64,000 bases of DNA, from assembly GCF_027938815.1 (NCBI RefSeq), contig NZ_CP115913.1:964001-1028000 (forward strand), written 5' to 3'. The notes beneath the pieces were generated by a model that was not told the DNA's origin, did not search any database, and saw only the letters and a program-made list of their open reading frames with translations. Of this stretch, positions 25,885 to 33,750 are shown piece by piece. Numbering within the stretch: the stretch's first letter is position 1; each line of letters begins with the position of its first letter. The position numbers were made by a program, and so were the translations under genes. The stretch is from Oceanirhabdus sp. W0125-5 (GTDB taxonomy: Bacteria > Bacillota > Clostridia > Clostridiales > Clostridiaceae).

Positions 25885-26652
25885 TTATTGATTTTTGATT
25901 TTCTTACTTTCCATTACCTCTATCTTTCCTTTTAATCTATAGGATGGTCCAGTGATTTTAACAATACTTGAATGATGAATCAGTCTATCCAATATTGCGT
26001 TAGCAAGTGTAATATCTGAAAAAACTTCACCCCATTTACTAAAAGGTTGATTGGTAGTTATAATAGTTGAATTTTTCTCGTATCTCTTATTTATTAATTG
26101 AAACAATAGGTTAGCACCTTGTTTATCAATTGGTAGATAACCTATTTCATCAATAATTAATAACTTGTACTTTGCATAGTGTTTTAATTTTGTTTCTAAT
26201 CTATTCTCCGCATGAGCTTTGTTGAGCTGCATAATTAAATCATGACATGATATAAAATAAGTTAAATGTCTTTTCTTAGCTGCAGCAACACCAAGTGCTA
26301 CAGCTAAGTGAGTTTTTCCAACCCCTGAAGAACCAAAGAATAGTATGTTTTCTTTATTTTCAATGAACCTTAAACTCTCTAAATCTAATATTTGAGTTTT
26401 GTTTATTGAAGGTTGAAAATCGAAATCAAAATCTGACAAAGTTTTTTCAAAAGGAAATGCAGATACAGCTATCTGAATCCTTGAAGCTCTCTCATTTCTA
26501 AATTCTAATTCTTTCTCTGTCAATGCTAATAAAGCATCAATAAATGTAAGATCCTTATTAGTTATTTCATCTAAGAAGTTTGGCAGAAAACTTCTAAATT
26601 TCTCTAATTTCAGTGTTTCAAGGTTATTAAGTAGTTTGTTATAATTACTCAT
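25885..26652 (-). CDS. istB: IS21 helper ATPase IstB (255 aa)
   Basis: AAA+ ATPase that assembles on target DNA and activates the IstA transposase. Walker A is GSSGVGKTH, Walker B is LLIIDEIGYLP, followed by sensor ITTNQPFSKWGEVF and the conserved DRLIHHSSIVKI. Length is normal for the family. GGAGTGA lies upstream of the ATG. It begins four bases after the istA stop, so the two are co-translated. It looks intact, so the IS may still be active. Confidence 0.95.
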   Translation of the reverse strand: MSNYNKLLNNLETLKLEKFRSFLPNFLDEITNKDLTFIDALLALTEKELEFRNERASRIQIAVSAFPFEKTLSDFDFDFQPSINKTQILDLESLRFIENKENILFFGSSGVGKTHLAVALGVAAAKKRHLTYFISCHDLIMQLNKAHAENRLETKLKHYAKYKLLIIDEIGYLPIDKQGANLLFQLINKRYEKNSTIITTNQPFSKWGEVFSDITLANAILDRLIHHSSIVKITGPSYRLKGKIEVMESKKIKNQ

Positions 26653-26656
26653 TTAA

Positions 26657-27874
26657 TCACTCCTCTAAAAAAATATCCATATTCTTTAAGTTTTCTTCAA
26701 TAAAAAGTTCTACATCATCTTCTGCATAATGGCTCAGAGCATTTGAAAGTAGTATTTCTTTTGCATGATCTTTTTTATAGTGAAAAGTTTTATCGGATAT
26801 CTTATGACAAGCAACTAAATCTTTAGTATAATAAATATAAAGTTCAGATTCTATTTCTGAAACGGTTAAATAACAACCTATATAACAGGTTGGAACGGAG
26901 TATTTTTTACCTTTATATCTAATCATGGATTCATTAGATACCTTATATTCTTTTTCGTGGTGGAAATATGATAGAAGGATATCCATTGTAGGTAACGGGT
27001 TTAAATACTCTTTTTCTTTTTCAAATCTTATAAATGGTACCTCGTTCGTTGCTTGTGAAATTTCACTATTAATATCATGATTAAATGATTCTACTATCTT
27101 CTCTAAATCTTCAAATGTATTGAATTCTTCATTAAAAGGCGTTAGCCTGTCCACTAGCTTCGCTAGAGTTTCTACTTTACCTTTAGTTTGAGGCCTATAT
27201 GGTCTACATGTGATTACATCAAACCCAGCATCCATAGAGAAGTATTTGAAATTTTTATTTATGGATACATTTTTAAAAGAAGTAGTATTCCTATCCACTA
27301 CCGTGGACATATTATCGAAAAGTATTTCTTTAGGTATCCCTTGATAATATCTAAAAGCTTCAAATAAACATTCAAACAGAGTTTTTTGAGTTCTATCCAT
27401 TGTTAATTTCAAATATTTTAGTCTTGAATATCCTAGAACCATCAAAAATATATTTACTTCAAATACTTCACCTTCCTTATTAATCATTTTTATACTTTCT
27501 TTCCAATCTACTTGAGCTTGAAGTCCTGGACTTGTATCAAACCTTATTGTTGCTTTTTTCACCTGTGATTTTCTATGTTTTTTCACAAAACTATTTACTG
27601 TTTGGTATCCTCCTGTATAGCCTTTTTTCTGTATAAATTTGAATATAGCCATTGAAGTAGATCCATAGTTATCAGCTTTATCTTTAACTATTTCTTTATA
27701 ATCATCAAGTTTCCCATTAATAACTCTAGGTTTTCTTGTAGAACTATTTGATTCTGTTAAGTACTTATCGATTGTTCTTCTATCGCAATTAAATCGTCTA
27801 GCTAATTCGCTTTTATTCAATAAATCTATCTCCTCTCTTATTAAATTTATTTGATTTGACACATCTTTTCTCAT
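26657..27874 (-). CDS. istA: IS21 transposase IstA (405 aa)
   Basis: DDE transposase of the IS21 family. An N-terminal helix-turn-helix (KSELARRFNCDRRTIDKYL) is followed by the integrase core: Asp in LQAQVDWKES, Asp in ILFDNMSTVV and Glu in PQTKGKVETLAKLV. The C-terminal beta-barrel includes RYKGKKYSVPTCYIG. AGGAG lies before the ATG near the IS right end. No frameshift was seen, so transposase and helper both appear functional. Confidence 0.95.
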   Translation of the reverse strand: MRKDVSNQINLIREEIDLLNKSELARRFNCDRRTIDKYLTESNSSTRKPRVINGKLDDYKEIVKDKADNYGSTSMAIFKFIQKKGYTGGYQTVNSFVKKHRKSQVKKATIRFDTSPGLQAQVDWKESIKMINKEGEVFEVNIFLMVLGYSRLKYLKLTMDRTQKTLFECLFEAFRYYQGIPKEILFDNMSTVVDRNTTSFKNVSINKNFKYFSMDAGFDVITCRPYRPQTKGKVETLAKLVDRLTPFNEEFNTFEDLEKIVESFNHDINSEISQATNEVPFIRFEKEKEYLNPLPTMDILLSYFHHEKEYKVSNESMIRYKGKKYSVPTCYIGCYLTVSEIESELYIYYTKDLVACHKISDKTFHYKKDHAKEILLSNALSHYAEDDVELFIEENLKNMDIFLEE

Positions 27875-27975
27875 AATATTTCTCCTAACTTTTTTTGAAA
27901 TATTATACTAAAAAATGTACAAATTTGTGTAGTTTGAGATTATAATTTTTGGCTAATTTGATTATATAATTTACA

Positions 27976-28073
27976 AGAGCCCAATATTAACTAAAACCAT
28001 AACTAATCATAGATTGATTAATCATGGTTTTGTAAGTTTATCTTCACAATATAAGAAAATCAGATTGTCGTAA
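27976..28073 (+). pseudogene. Severed C-terminal end of the group II intron RT
   Basis: After the IS21 right edge the frame reads S-PILTKTITNHRLINHG and continues for 31 residues to a TAA at 28071-28073, fitting onto ...GYWRISKS at 25824 once one AGAGC copy is removed. It has no start of its own. Confidence 0.88.
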
Positions 28074-28152
28074 TGAACCGCCAAGTACCGAACGGTATGC
28101 TTGGTGGTGTGAGAGGACGCTAAATAAATTAATTATTTAGCTCCTACTCGAT

Positions 28153-28495
28153 GTTTCTTAGTGAATATTTGGAAATATATATCGATGCATTAATAAATGT
28201 TATAAGAGTTCAATTTTATTTATAAGTTCTAAGAGGAGGATTTAGTTATAGAATATCGTTTTAGGGCATGATGGATTTGATGATATGAGAACGTGGACAG
28301 TTGAATATACACATCATTGGATGTTGCACGAATGTATTGCATATATTTTCTATAAAGAAGAAAAAGATAAACGTAACTTGGAAGGGGAAAATTAGATATG
28401 GAATATGAGATTAGAAATGTATAGAAAAAGTTTATATACAATGATATTGGAATTAAGTCGTGTAAACTAAGTGATTAATAAAATATAAAATAATA
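28153..28495. other. Gene-poor stretch with a possible gene fragment
   Basis: An open frame of about 45 codons ending at 28395 (MRTWTVEYTHHWMLHE from 28285) has no start signal and a stop just upstream; it may be a remnant of lost cargo. No family recognised. Confidence 0.35.
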
Positions 28496-28644
28496 GTTTA
28501 AGACTTTTTTAAACAAAAAATTTAAGTGATGACTATCAAAAATTAAAATAGTTTAAGATTTTTTTAAACAAAATAAAAAAGCCAATCATGAAGGATTAGG
28601 CTTTAAGATGATTTTTTAGTTTAAGAGTTTTTTAGACAACGACA
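28496..28644 (-). repeat. Orphan second Tn7-like left end
   Basis: Three TnsB-type sites at 28496-28514 (GTTTAAGACTTTTTTAAAC), 28551-28569 and 28619-28637, then AACGACA ending at 28644. Spacings of 55 and 68 bp match the intact left end (55 and 67). The same AAAATAAAAAAGCCAA segment follows site 2. The next bases TAGAA do not repeat TGAGA. No partner right end was found in the window. Confidence 0.85.
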
Positions 28645-28758
28645 TAGAAATATTTGAGTCTGTGGTTAGAAAAATTCTAGCTGCAGACTTTTTTAATAAA
28701 AAATAATGGAGTTAAAGGTTAATAACATTGTTGCATAAGCAAATAAAATTATTTTCAA

Positions 28759-28838
28759 GGTAAAAAAAGCTTAAGAGTAAAAAAAGTTGTTCACTATGGA
28801 CATGTAATTTAGATAAAAATCTAGTTACATGTCTTTTT
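28759..28838 (+). repeat. Structured ~80-bp repeat, copy 3
   Basis: GGTAAAAAAAGC, then GACATGTAATTTAGAT pairing with ATCTAGTTACATGTC and five T. It lies outside both Tn7-like ends, whereas copies 1 and 2 lie inside the intact element. Confidence 0.65.
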
Positions 28839-29234
28839 ATTTTTACGATATTTAGGACAAGAATGATAAATTTGATATTGTAAGGCTGCAATTTTTTCAA
28901 TTTAAAGTAAGTAATAATTTTTTGATTAAGGGTATATGTTTTTTACATTTATCTTGGTTTTTAGCCTAAATGTACTAATTTTATTTTAAATTTCGCATAA
29001 AATTACATTTTATATATCTAAACTATACAAAATATGATAAAATTTAACTTATGTTATTGTAAATTTTAGGAGGTAATTTATAAATATAAGTGCAAAGTTG
29101 TAATTTAGGGTTAAATCATTTGAATAAAAAAATTAAATATTCAATCATGGTAACTTAATTAAATGTAAACAAGAAAGCAGTATTAATGCTCATAATTGGT
29201 AAAATATTTTGTTTAAACAAATGGAGGATAAACA
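28839..29234. other. Leader region of the peptide-export locus
   Basis: AT-rich with no clear gene. AGGAGGT at 29069-29075 stands ahead of a 22-codon GTG frame (29090-29158), a possible leader peptide with weak support. Confidence 0.35.
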
Positions 29235-31052
29235 ATGGAAAATACCGAAATTAAGAAAAATAATTTTTGGAGTAATATGATATTTTATCTGGCAATTTGG
29301 ATTAAAGTGTATCCTCAATATATTCTGTTGTTGATTTTAGCAATCCCTTCAGGAATTATTGGGGTGTATGCTGAAATAAATATACCTAAGATTATAATTC
29401 GTGGAATTGAAAACAAAATGACAATAGAATCAGTTCTGAGGTCGATTTTGGGAGTTTCATTATGTATGATTTCTGCAAAAGGAATTTCCTCGTTTATTTC
29501 AGTGCGTCTTATGGAAAAGGGAATAAATGCAAAATCTTATTTGAATTCAGATATGATTTTCAAGAAACTCTTTAAGTTAAATTATCAGAAACTTATAGAA
29601 CCTGAGACTCAGAATAAGATTGCAAAGATAAAAGAAATCATTGGTGAAGGTGACAGAGGAACGATGCACCAGTTTGGAAAAAATATTGTACTATTACTAA
29701 CATCATTTTTTGGAATCATTTTTTTCGCGATTGATATTGTAAAAATTGATGTAATTCTACTTGTCATTATAATTGTAACTGCAACTATAAATTCCTTATA
29801 TGGTATTTGGGCAAATAAGTATAAAAGTAAAAATATTGAAAGTAGAAGCAAGTATGCTAAGAAAGCAATTTATATACGTGACTTATCTCAAAAGCGTAGT
29901 TTCTTAAAAGATATCAGAATATACAAAATGGAGGATTGGATTACTGAAAGTTTTAATACTTACAGAAAAAAATGGTCAACATATATGTTGAAATCTGAGA
30001 ATGTGAATTTCGGAGCGGTACTTATAAATGCTTTAATGATTTTTATTAGAGATATTTTTGTGTATATATACCTTATAAGTAAACTATTAAATAGACAAAT
30101 TGATGTTTCTTACTTTGTTTTTATGGTTGGACTTGTGATGGCATTTTCCAATTGGCTTAATGAAATAATAATCCAAGTGAATAAACTAATATCTTTTAGT
30201 GTTGGAATAGATCATATCAGAGATTTTCTAGATATGGATGGAGAAGACGTTTTAATAGGAATCTCACCAGAGATAGAAAGTGAACCTGAGATTCAATTTG
30301 ATTCTGTAAGTTATAGATATCCTGGTAGTGAACATTGGATTTTTAAGAATTTTAATTTAAAAATTTCAGCTGGAGAAAAACTTGCATTAGTTGGAATCAA
30401 TGGAGCTGGAAAAACTACGCTTATGCTTTTGCTTATGGGATTGCTTGAGCCGAGTGAAGGAAGGATACTGATTAATGGGTATGATAGTAAAGAATTTAAT
30501 AAATCAGACTATTATAAGTTATTTTCGCCTGTTTTTCAGGATATAAATATATTTCCAGAAACAATATATTCAAATGTTGCTGGAAGTTTAAAATATGATA
30601 AATATAAAGTTGAAAAAGCAATTTATGATAGTGGAATGAGTGCATTTGTCGACTCTCTTCAGGAAAAAGGAGACACTCTTTTGATGAAGACAAGCAGAGA
30701 AAAGGCAATAGATCTTTCTGGAGGACAAAATCAGAGAATGCTTCTTGCTAGGGCGCTTTATAAAAATGGAAAGATTAATATTCTTGATGAACCTACAGCG
30801 GCTTTAGATCCAATTGCAGAAAGTGAAATTTATGAAGAGTATAATGCAATGAGCAAGAATAAAACATCAGTATTTATTTCTCATAGACTAGCATCCACAA
30901 AGTTTTGTGATAGGATCATATTATTAGAGTATGGGCGAATAATTGAAGAAGGAACCCATTATGAGCTTATGGAAAAGAATGGTAGATATAGAGAGATGTT
31001 TGAAATTCAAAGTCGATATTATAAGGAGGGAGGTGTTCTACTTGAGGGATAA
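29235..31052 (+). CDS. ABC transporter, fused membrane and ATPase domains (605 aa), first of a pair
   Basis: Half-transporter with N-terminal transmembrane helices (for example YILLLILAIPSGIIGVY, IVLLLTSFFGIIFFAIDIV) and a C-terminal ATPase: Walker A GINGAGKTT, signature LSGGQNQR, Walker B INILDEPTAALD and switch His in SVFISHRLAS. No C39 peptidase domain, so it would export but not cleave the leader. GGAGG lies before the ATG. It overlaps the start of a second half-transporter, and the pair precedes a small peptide gene and a radical SAM maturase. The likely job is exporting the modified peptide as a heterodimer. Confidence 0.9.
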   Translation: MENTEIKKNNFWSNMIFYLAIWIKVYPQYILLLILAIPSGIIGVYAEINIPKIIIRGIENKMTIESVLRSILGVSLCMISAKGISSFISVRLMEKGINAKSYLNSDMIFKKLFKLNYQKLIEPETQNKIAKIKEIIGEGDRGTMHQFGKNIVLLLTSFFGIIFFAIDIVKIDVILLVIIIVTATINSLYGIWANKYKSKNIESRSKYAKKAIYIRDLSQKRSFLKDIRIYKMEDWITESFNTYRKKWSTYMLKSENVNFGAVLINALMIFIRDIFVYIYLISKLLNRQIDVSYFVFMVGLVMAFSNWLNEIIIQVNKLISFSVGIDHIRDFLDMDGEDVLIGISPEIESEPEIQFDSVSYRYPGSEHWIFKNFNLKISAGEKLALVGINGAGKTTLMLLLMGLLEPSEGRILINGYDSKEFNKSDYYKLFSPVFQDINIFPETIYSNVAGSLKYDKYKVEKAIYDSGMSAFVDSLQEKGDTLLMKTSREKAIDLSGGQNQRMLLARALYKNGKINILDEPTAALDPIAESEIYEEYNAMSKNKTSVFISHRLASTKFCDRIILLEYGRIIEEGTHYELMEKNGRYREMFEIQSRYYKEGGVLLEG

Positions 31053-32862
31053 AATAATAAGATTTTTTAGACTTTGCAGTTATTTTTCAAGTCTGGAACC
31101 TAGATATTTTCCATGTGTTATTTTATTTAATATGATGAAGTCAGTAAGACCTTTTGTGAATCTGTATCTTTCTAAATGTATTATTGACTTAATTTTTATG
31201 AATATGTCTTTAACAGAGATCATGAAATATGTATGGAGTATGATTTTAATTAATCTATTAATGATGGTAGCTGAGGGGTATTTCCAGAGTAGAAGCCAAT
31301 ATCATGATTTTAACCTTATTAGAAATCATGACATGATGAAGGCAAAGAAGTTAATGAATCTAAATTATGAACTTGTTGAAGATGATTCACTTCAGGATAG
31401 TATTGTAGAACTTCAATATCTTGAGATGACTGGGATATATAACTTCCCTTCCTTTGGTAAATCAATTGGTAATTTTTTTGGAGGGTTGGTAGGAGTTTTA
31501 ATTTCATTGTTCTTTTCTATAGAGTTTTTTAAGGCTGATTTTACTTTTAGAGGCCTTAATAACGGAGTAATGAATTTTATATTCCTTGTTATTTTTATAT
31601 TGCTAAATACACTTTCGTTTAAGGTGATTTCTAAATCGAATAAAGAGGCGGGAAACTTTACAAGAAATACAGGTAACGGTATTTTTAGATATATCCGTTC
31701 GTATATGAATATAATCTATAACTACAGAACGGGAAAGGATATAAGGTTATATGATATGAACCTTGCTGAAAATGCAGGAGAAGTATATACAGAAAATATG
31801 TGTCACATATACTCAACATTTTGGAGGAAATTAGGAAAAGGTACTACAATATCTGAAATTTTAAGTAGTATACTTTCTGTTATTATTTTCATGTTTGTAG
31901 GGATGAAAGCATTATATGGTGTGATATCTGTTGGACAAATTATGCTTTATATAGGGGCTATTAATAATATTTTTAAAAATGCTAGTGAGATAGTGAAGAG
32001 TTTAAGTATTATAATTCCTTCTGATCTCTATAGAGAAAAACTATTTAGATTTATGGATTTAAATGAGAGTGAGGGTAGAGGAGAAATTTCAGTAGAAAAA
32101 GGATTGGGGAGTAAATGTGAGATAGAGTTTAAAAGTGTAAGCTTTAAATATCCGGGTACAGATAAGTATGTTCTTAAGAATATAAATCTTAAATTTAAAC
32201 CTGGTCAAAGACTTGCAATTGTAGGGATGAATGGCTCTGGGAAAACAACTTTAATCAAGCTTCTGTTAGGGCTTTATGACCCAACGGAGGGGGAAATAAC
32301 ACTTAATGGTAAAAACATTCGAAATTACAAGCAAGATGAGTATCTAGATATTTTTTCTGTGGTGTTTCAAGATTTTAAATTACTTTCTCTTGCCTTAGGG
32401 GAAAATGTTGCTGCATCTAGGGAATATGATCATGATGAAGTGAGGTGTTCATTGCAAAAGGTAGGGCTTTCTAAATTTCTGGAGAGAAATGATTTAAATA
32501 CTTATCTTTATCGTGAATTTGATGAAAATGGAGTTGAGATTTCAGGAGGAGAAGCGCAGAAGATTGCAATGGCAAGGGCTATATACAAAAAAGGGCGTTT
32601 TATTGTCCTTGATGAGCCTACAGCGGCATTGGATCCGATTTCTGAATTTGAAATATATTCTAAATTCAACAATATAATTGGAGATAATACTGCTGTATAC
32701 ATTTCACATAGATTATCATCGTGTCGTTTTTGTGATAATATTTGTGTGCTTAATGAAGGGGTGCTCGTTCAGTATGGATCACATGGAGAGCTCATGGCTG
32801 ATAGTGATGGTAAATACTATGAACTTTGGAGTTCTCAGGCTAAGCATTATAAGGAAAAGTAA
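31042..32862 (+). CDS. ABC transporter, fused membrane and ATPase domains (606 aa), second of a pair
   Basis: Second half-transporter, nearly the same length as the first. The frame is open from 30943, but GGAGGGAGGTG (31025-31035) marks a TTG start at 31042, inside the last 11 bases of the upstream gene. Membrane helices are followed by Walker A GMNGSGKTT, a signature reading ISGGEAQK, Walker B FIVLDEPTAALD and switch His in AVYISHRLSS. Together with its partner it probably forms the exporter for the peptide at 33418. A terminator follows, so the precursor has its own promoter. Confidence 0.9.
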   Translation: MRDKIIRFFRLCSYFSSLEPRYFPCVILFNMMKSVRPFVNLYLSKCIIDLIFMNMSLTEIMKYVWSMILINLLMMVAEGYFQSRSQYHDFNLIRNHDMMKAKKLMNLNYELVEDDSLQDSIVELQYLEMTGIYNFPSFGKSIGNFFGGLVGVLISLFFSIEFFKADFTFRGLNNGVMNFIFLVIFILLNTLSFKVISKSNKEAGNFTRNTGNGIFRYIRSYMNIIYNYRTGKDIRLYDMNLAENAGEVYTENMCHIYSTFWRKLGKGTTISEILSSILSVIIFMFVGMKALYGVISVGQIMLYIGAINNIFKNASEIVKSLSIIIPSDLYREKLFRFMDLNESEGRGEISVEKGLGSKCEIEFKSVSFKYPGTDKYVLKNINLKFKPGQRLAIVGMNGSGKTTLIKLLLGLYDPTEGEITLNGKNIRNYKQDEYLDIFSVVFQDFKLLSLALGENVAASREYDHDEVRCSLQKVGLSKFLERNDLNTYLYREFDENGVEISGGEAQKIAMARAIYKKGRFIVLDEPTAALDPISEFEIYSKFNNIIGDNTAVYISHRLSSCRFCDNICVLNEGVLVQYGSHGELMADSDGKYYELWSSQAKHYKEK

Positions 32863-32865
32863 ATA

Positions 32866-32911
32866 AACACTTCTACTATAGTTGAACAAAGAGTATAGTA
32901 GAGGTGTTTTA
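32866..32911 (+). terminator. Intrinsic terminator after the ABC pair
   Basis: AACACTTCTACTATA pairs with TATAGTAGAGGTGTT and is followed by T residues. Confidence 0.85.
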
Positions 32912-33417
32912 ATTTTGACTAAAAATATGTTTCTGCCTTAAAAAATATACCCATACATAGGTATGCTATTTATAAAGTTGATAGTAGGTTTTGCGAATGA
33001 TAAAGGCGTAGAAGGTTATTTGGAGTTGTAATGTATAGCAATTCGAACTATTGCTATAAAAGGAATGTAAAGTTAATTACATTATTTATAAGTTAAACGT
33101 AAAGATGAAAGTAAAAGAAAAATATTGAAAATGAAGAAGAATAATGATATAATATAGTACGTGGTGTAAAAAAGTGTAAATAATTAAAGAAATGTGTAGT
33201 TTATCTAGAAAAATACTATCATGAAATAGTATGTATAATGCTAGTATCTTACTTCATTTCTTAATATTTAATATAAGTTATTCATTTCAAAATTATAATT
33301 TATACTGAATTTAAGAAACGTAGTAGGTTATTTTATAAAAATTATTCAAAAGAAAATGGTTATGTCAGATTATTATAAAAATTGGACAATACCAGAATAT
33401 GGAAAGGAGGTAATTCG
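32912..33417. other. Upstream region of the precursor-peptide gene
   Basis: About 500 bp. It holds a promoter (33125-33153), implying a ~255-nt leader RNA, and a 19-21-codon frame (33356 or 33362 to 33421) whose TGA overlaps the precursor ATG. Confidence 0.5.
33125..33153 (+). promoter_or_regulatory. Promoter of the precursor peptide and maturase
   Basis: -35 TTGAAA (33125-33130), 17-bp spacer, -10 TATAAT (33148-33153). Confidence 0.7.
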
Positions 33418-33543
33418 ATGAACAATTTAGTTAAAGATGTAGAAAATATCAATGGAATTGAAGTATTAGAATTAGCTATTGATGCTGAAACAGTAAATAT
33501 GGTTAGTGATTGCTTAGACTGTGATATTCAAATCGAATTTTAA
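33418..33543 (+). CDS. Putative RiPP precursor peptide (41 aa)
   Basis: Small gene with an excellent ribosome site (AAAGGAGG at 33403-33410). The acidic N-terminal part (about 28 residues; VENINGIEVLELAIDAETV) looks like a leader, and the C-terminus SDCLDCDIQIEF looks like a core with two Cys spaced Cys-x2-Cys plus acidic residues that could accept thioether links. It sits between an exporter pair and a radical SAM/SPASM maturase, the usual context for sactipeptide- or ranthipeptide-type products. A stem-loop (33605-33648) separates it from the maturase gene. No family recognised; the precursor role is inferred from context and length. Confidence 0.75.
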   Translation: MNNLVKDVENINGIEVLELAIDAETVNMVSDCLDCDIQIEF

Positions 33544-33604
33544 TAAGTAATTTTCAGAGTCTTTTATGACTACATAAAATGTTTGATTAATGGTTTTAAT
33601 CATG

Positions 33605-33648
33605 TGAGGGTGGATAAAAAGGATTATTTTGCTTTTTATTCAGCCTCA
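33605..33648 (+). promoter_or_regulatory. Stem-loop between precursor and maturase genes
   Basis: TGAGG-g-TGgATAAAAAG pairs with CTTTTTATtCA-g-CCTCA and is followed by A residues rather than T. It resembles stem-loops that lower maturase expression relative to precursor. Confidence 0.5.
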
Positions 33649-33750
33649 AAAAAATAAATAAAGTTAAAATATTATACATAAAAATAAGAAAATAAATAAT
33701 AGTAAATTTTAAATTTGCTATTATTTTATTAATATATGGGAGATATTATT

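Larger units (their letters stand above)
25825..27975 (-). mobile_element. IS21-family insertion sequence (2,151 bp)
   Basis: The left edge starts TGTAAATGTC and the right edge ends with the complement (ATTTACA). Both flanks carry AGAGC (25820-25824, 27976-27980), a 5-bp target duplication. Inside each edge are repeated copies of AATCTCAAAATGTACA-like sequence, the multiple terminal repeats usual for IS21. It carries istA and istB on the minus strand. Confidence 0.88.
24085..28152 (+). mobile_element. Group II intron (class C-like), interrupted by an IS21-family element
   Basis: The 5' end GTGCGCCCAGCATGGGTGC is a typical bacterial group II start. The 3' end shows domain V (ACCGCCAAGTACC-GAAC-GGTATGCTTGGTGGT at 28079-28109, with its conserved loop) and domain VI ending CTCCTACTCGAT at 28152. 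The intron carries a maturase-reverse transcriptase gene without an endonuclease domain. Insertion directly after a terminator hairpin supports class C. An IS21-family element occupies 25825-27975; removing it and one AGAGC rebuilds a ~1.9-kb intron with a full RT frame. Confidence 0.9.

Noticed and set aside
24085..28152. Diversity-generating retroelement, prompted by the RT and the S23/Avd-like protein at 21634
   Set aside because: The RT has a group II maturase domain and intron RNA ends; no template/variable repeat pair was seen.
28229..28441. Minus-strand 70-codon frame near the intron end
   Set aside because: Low-complexity product, no ribosome site, opposite to the likely gene fragment; treated as chance.
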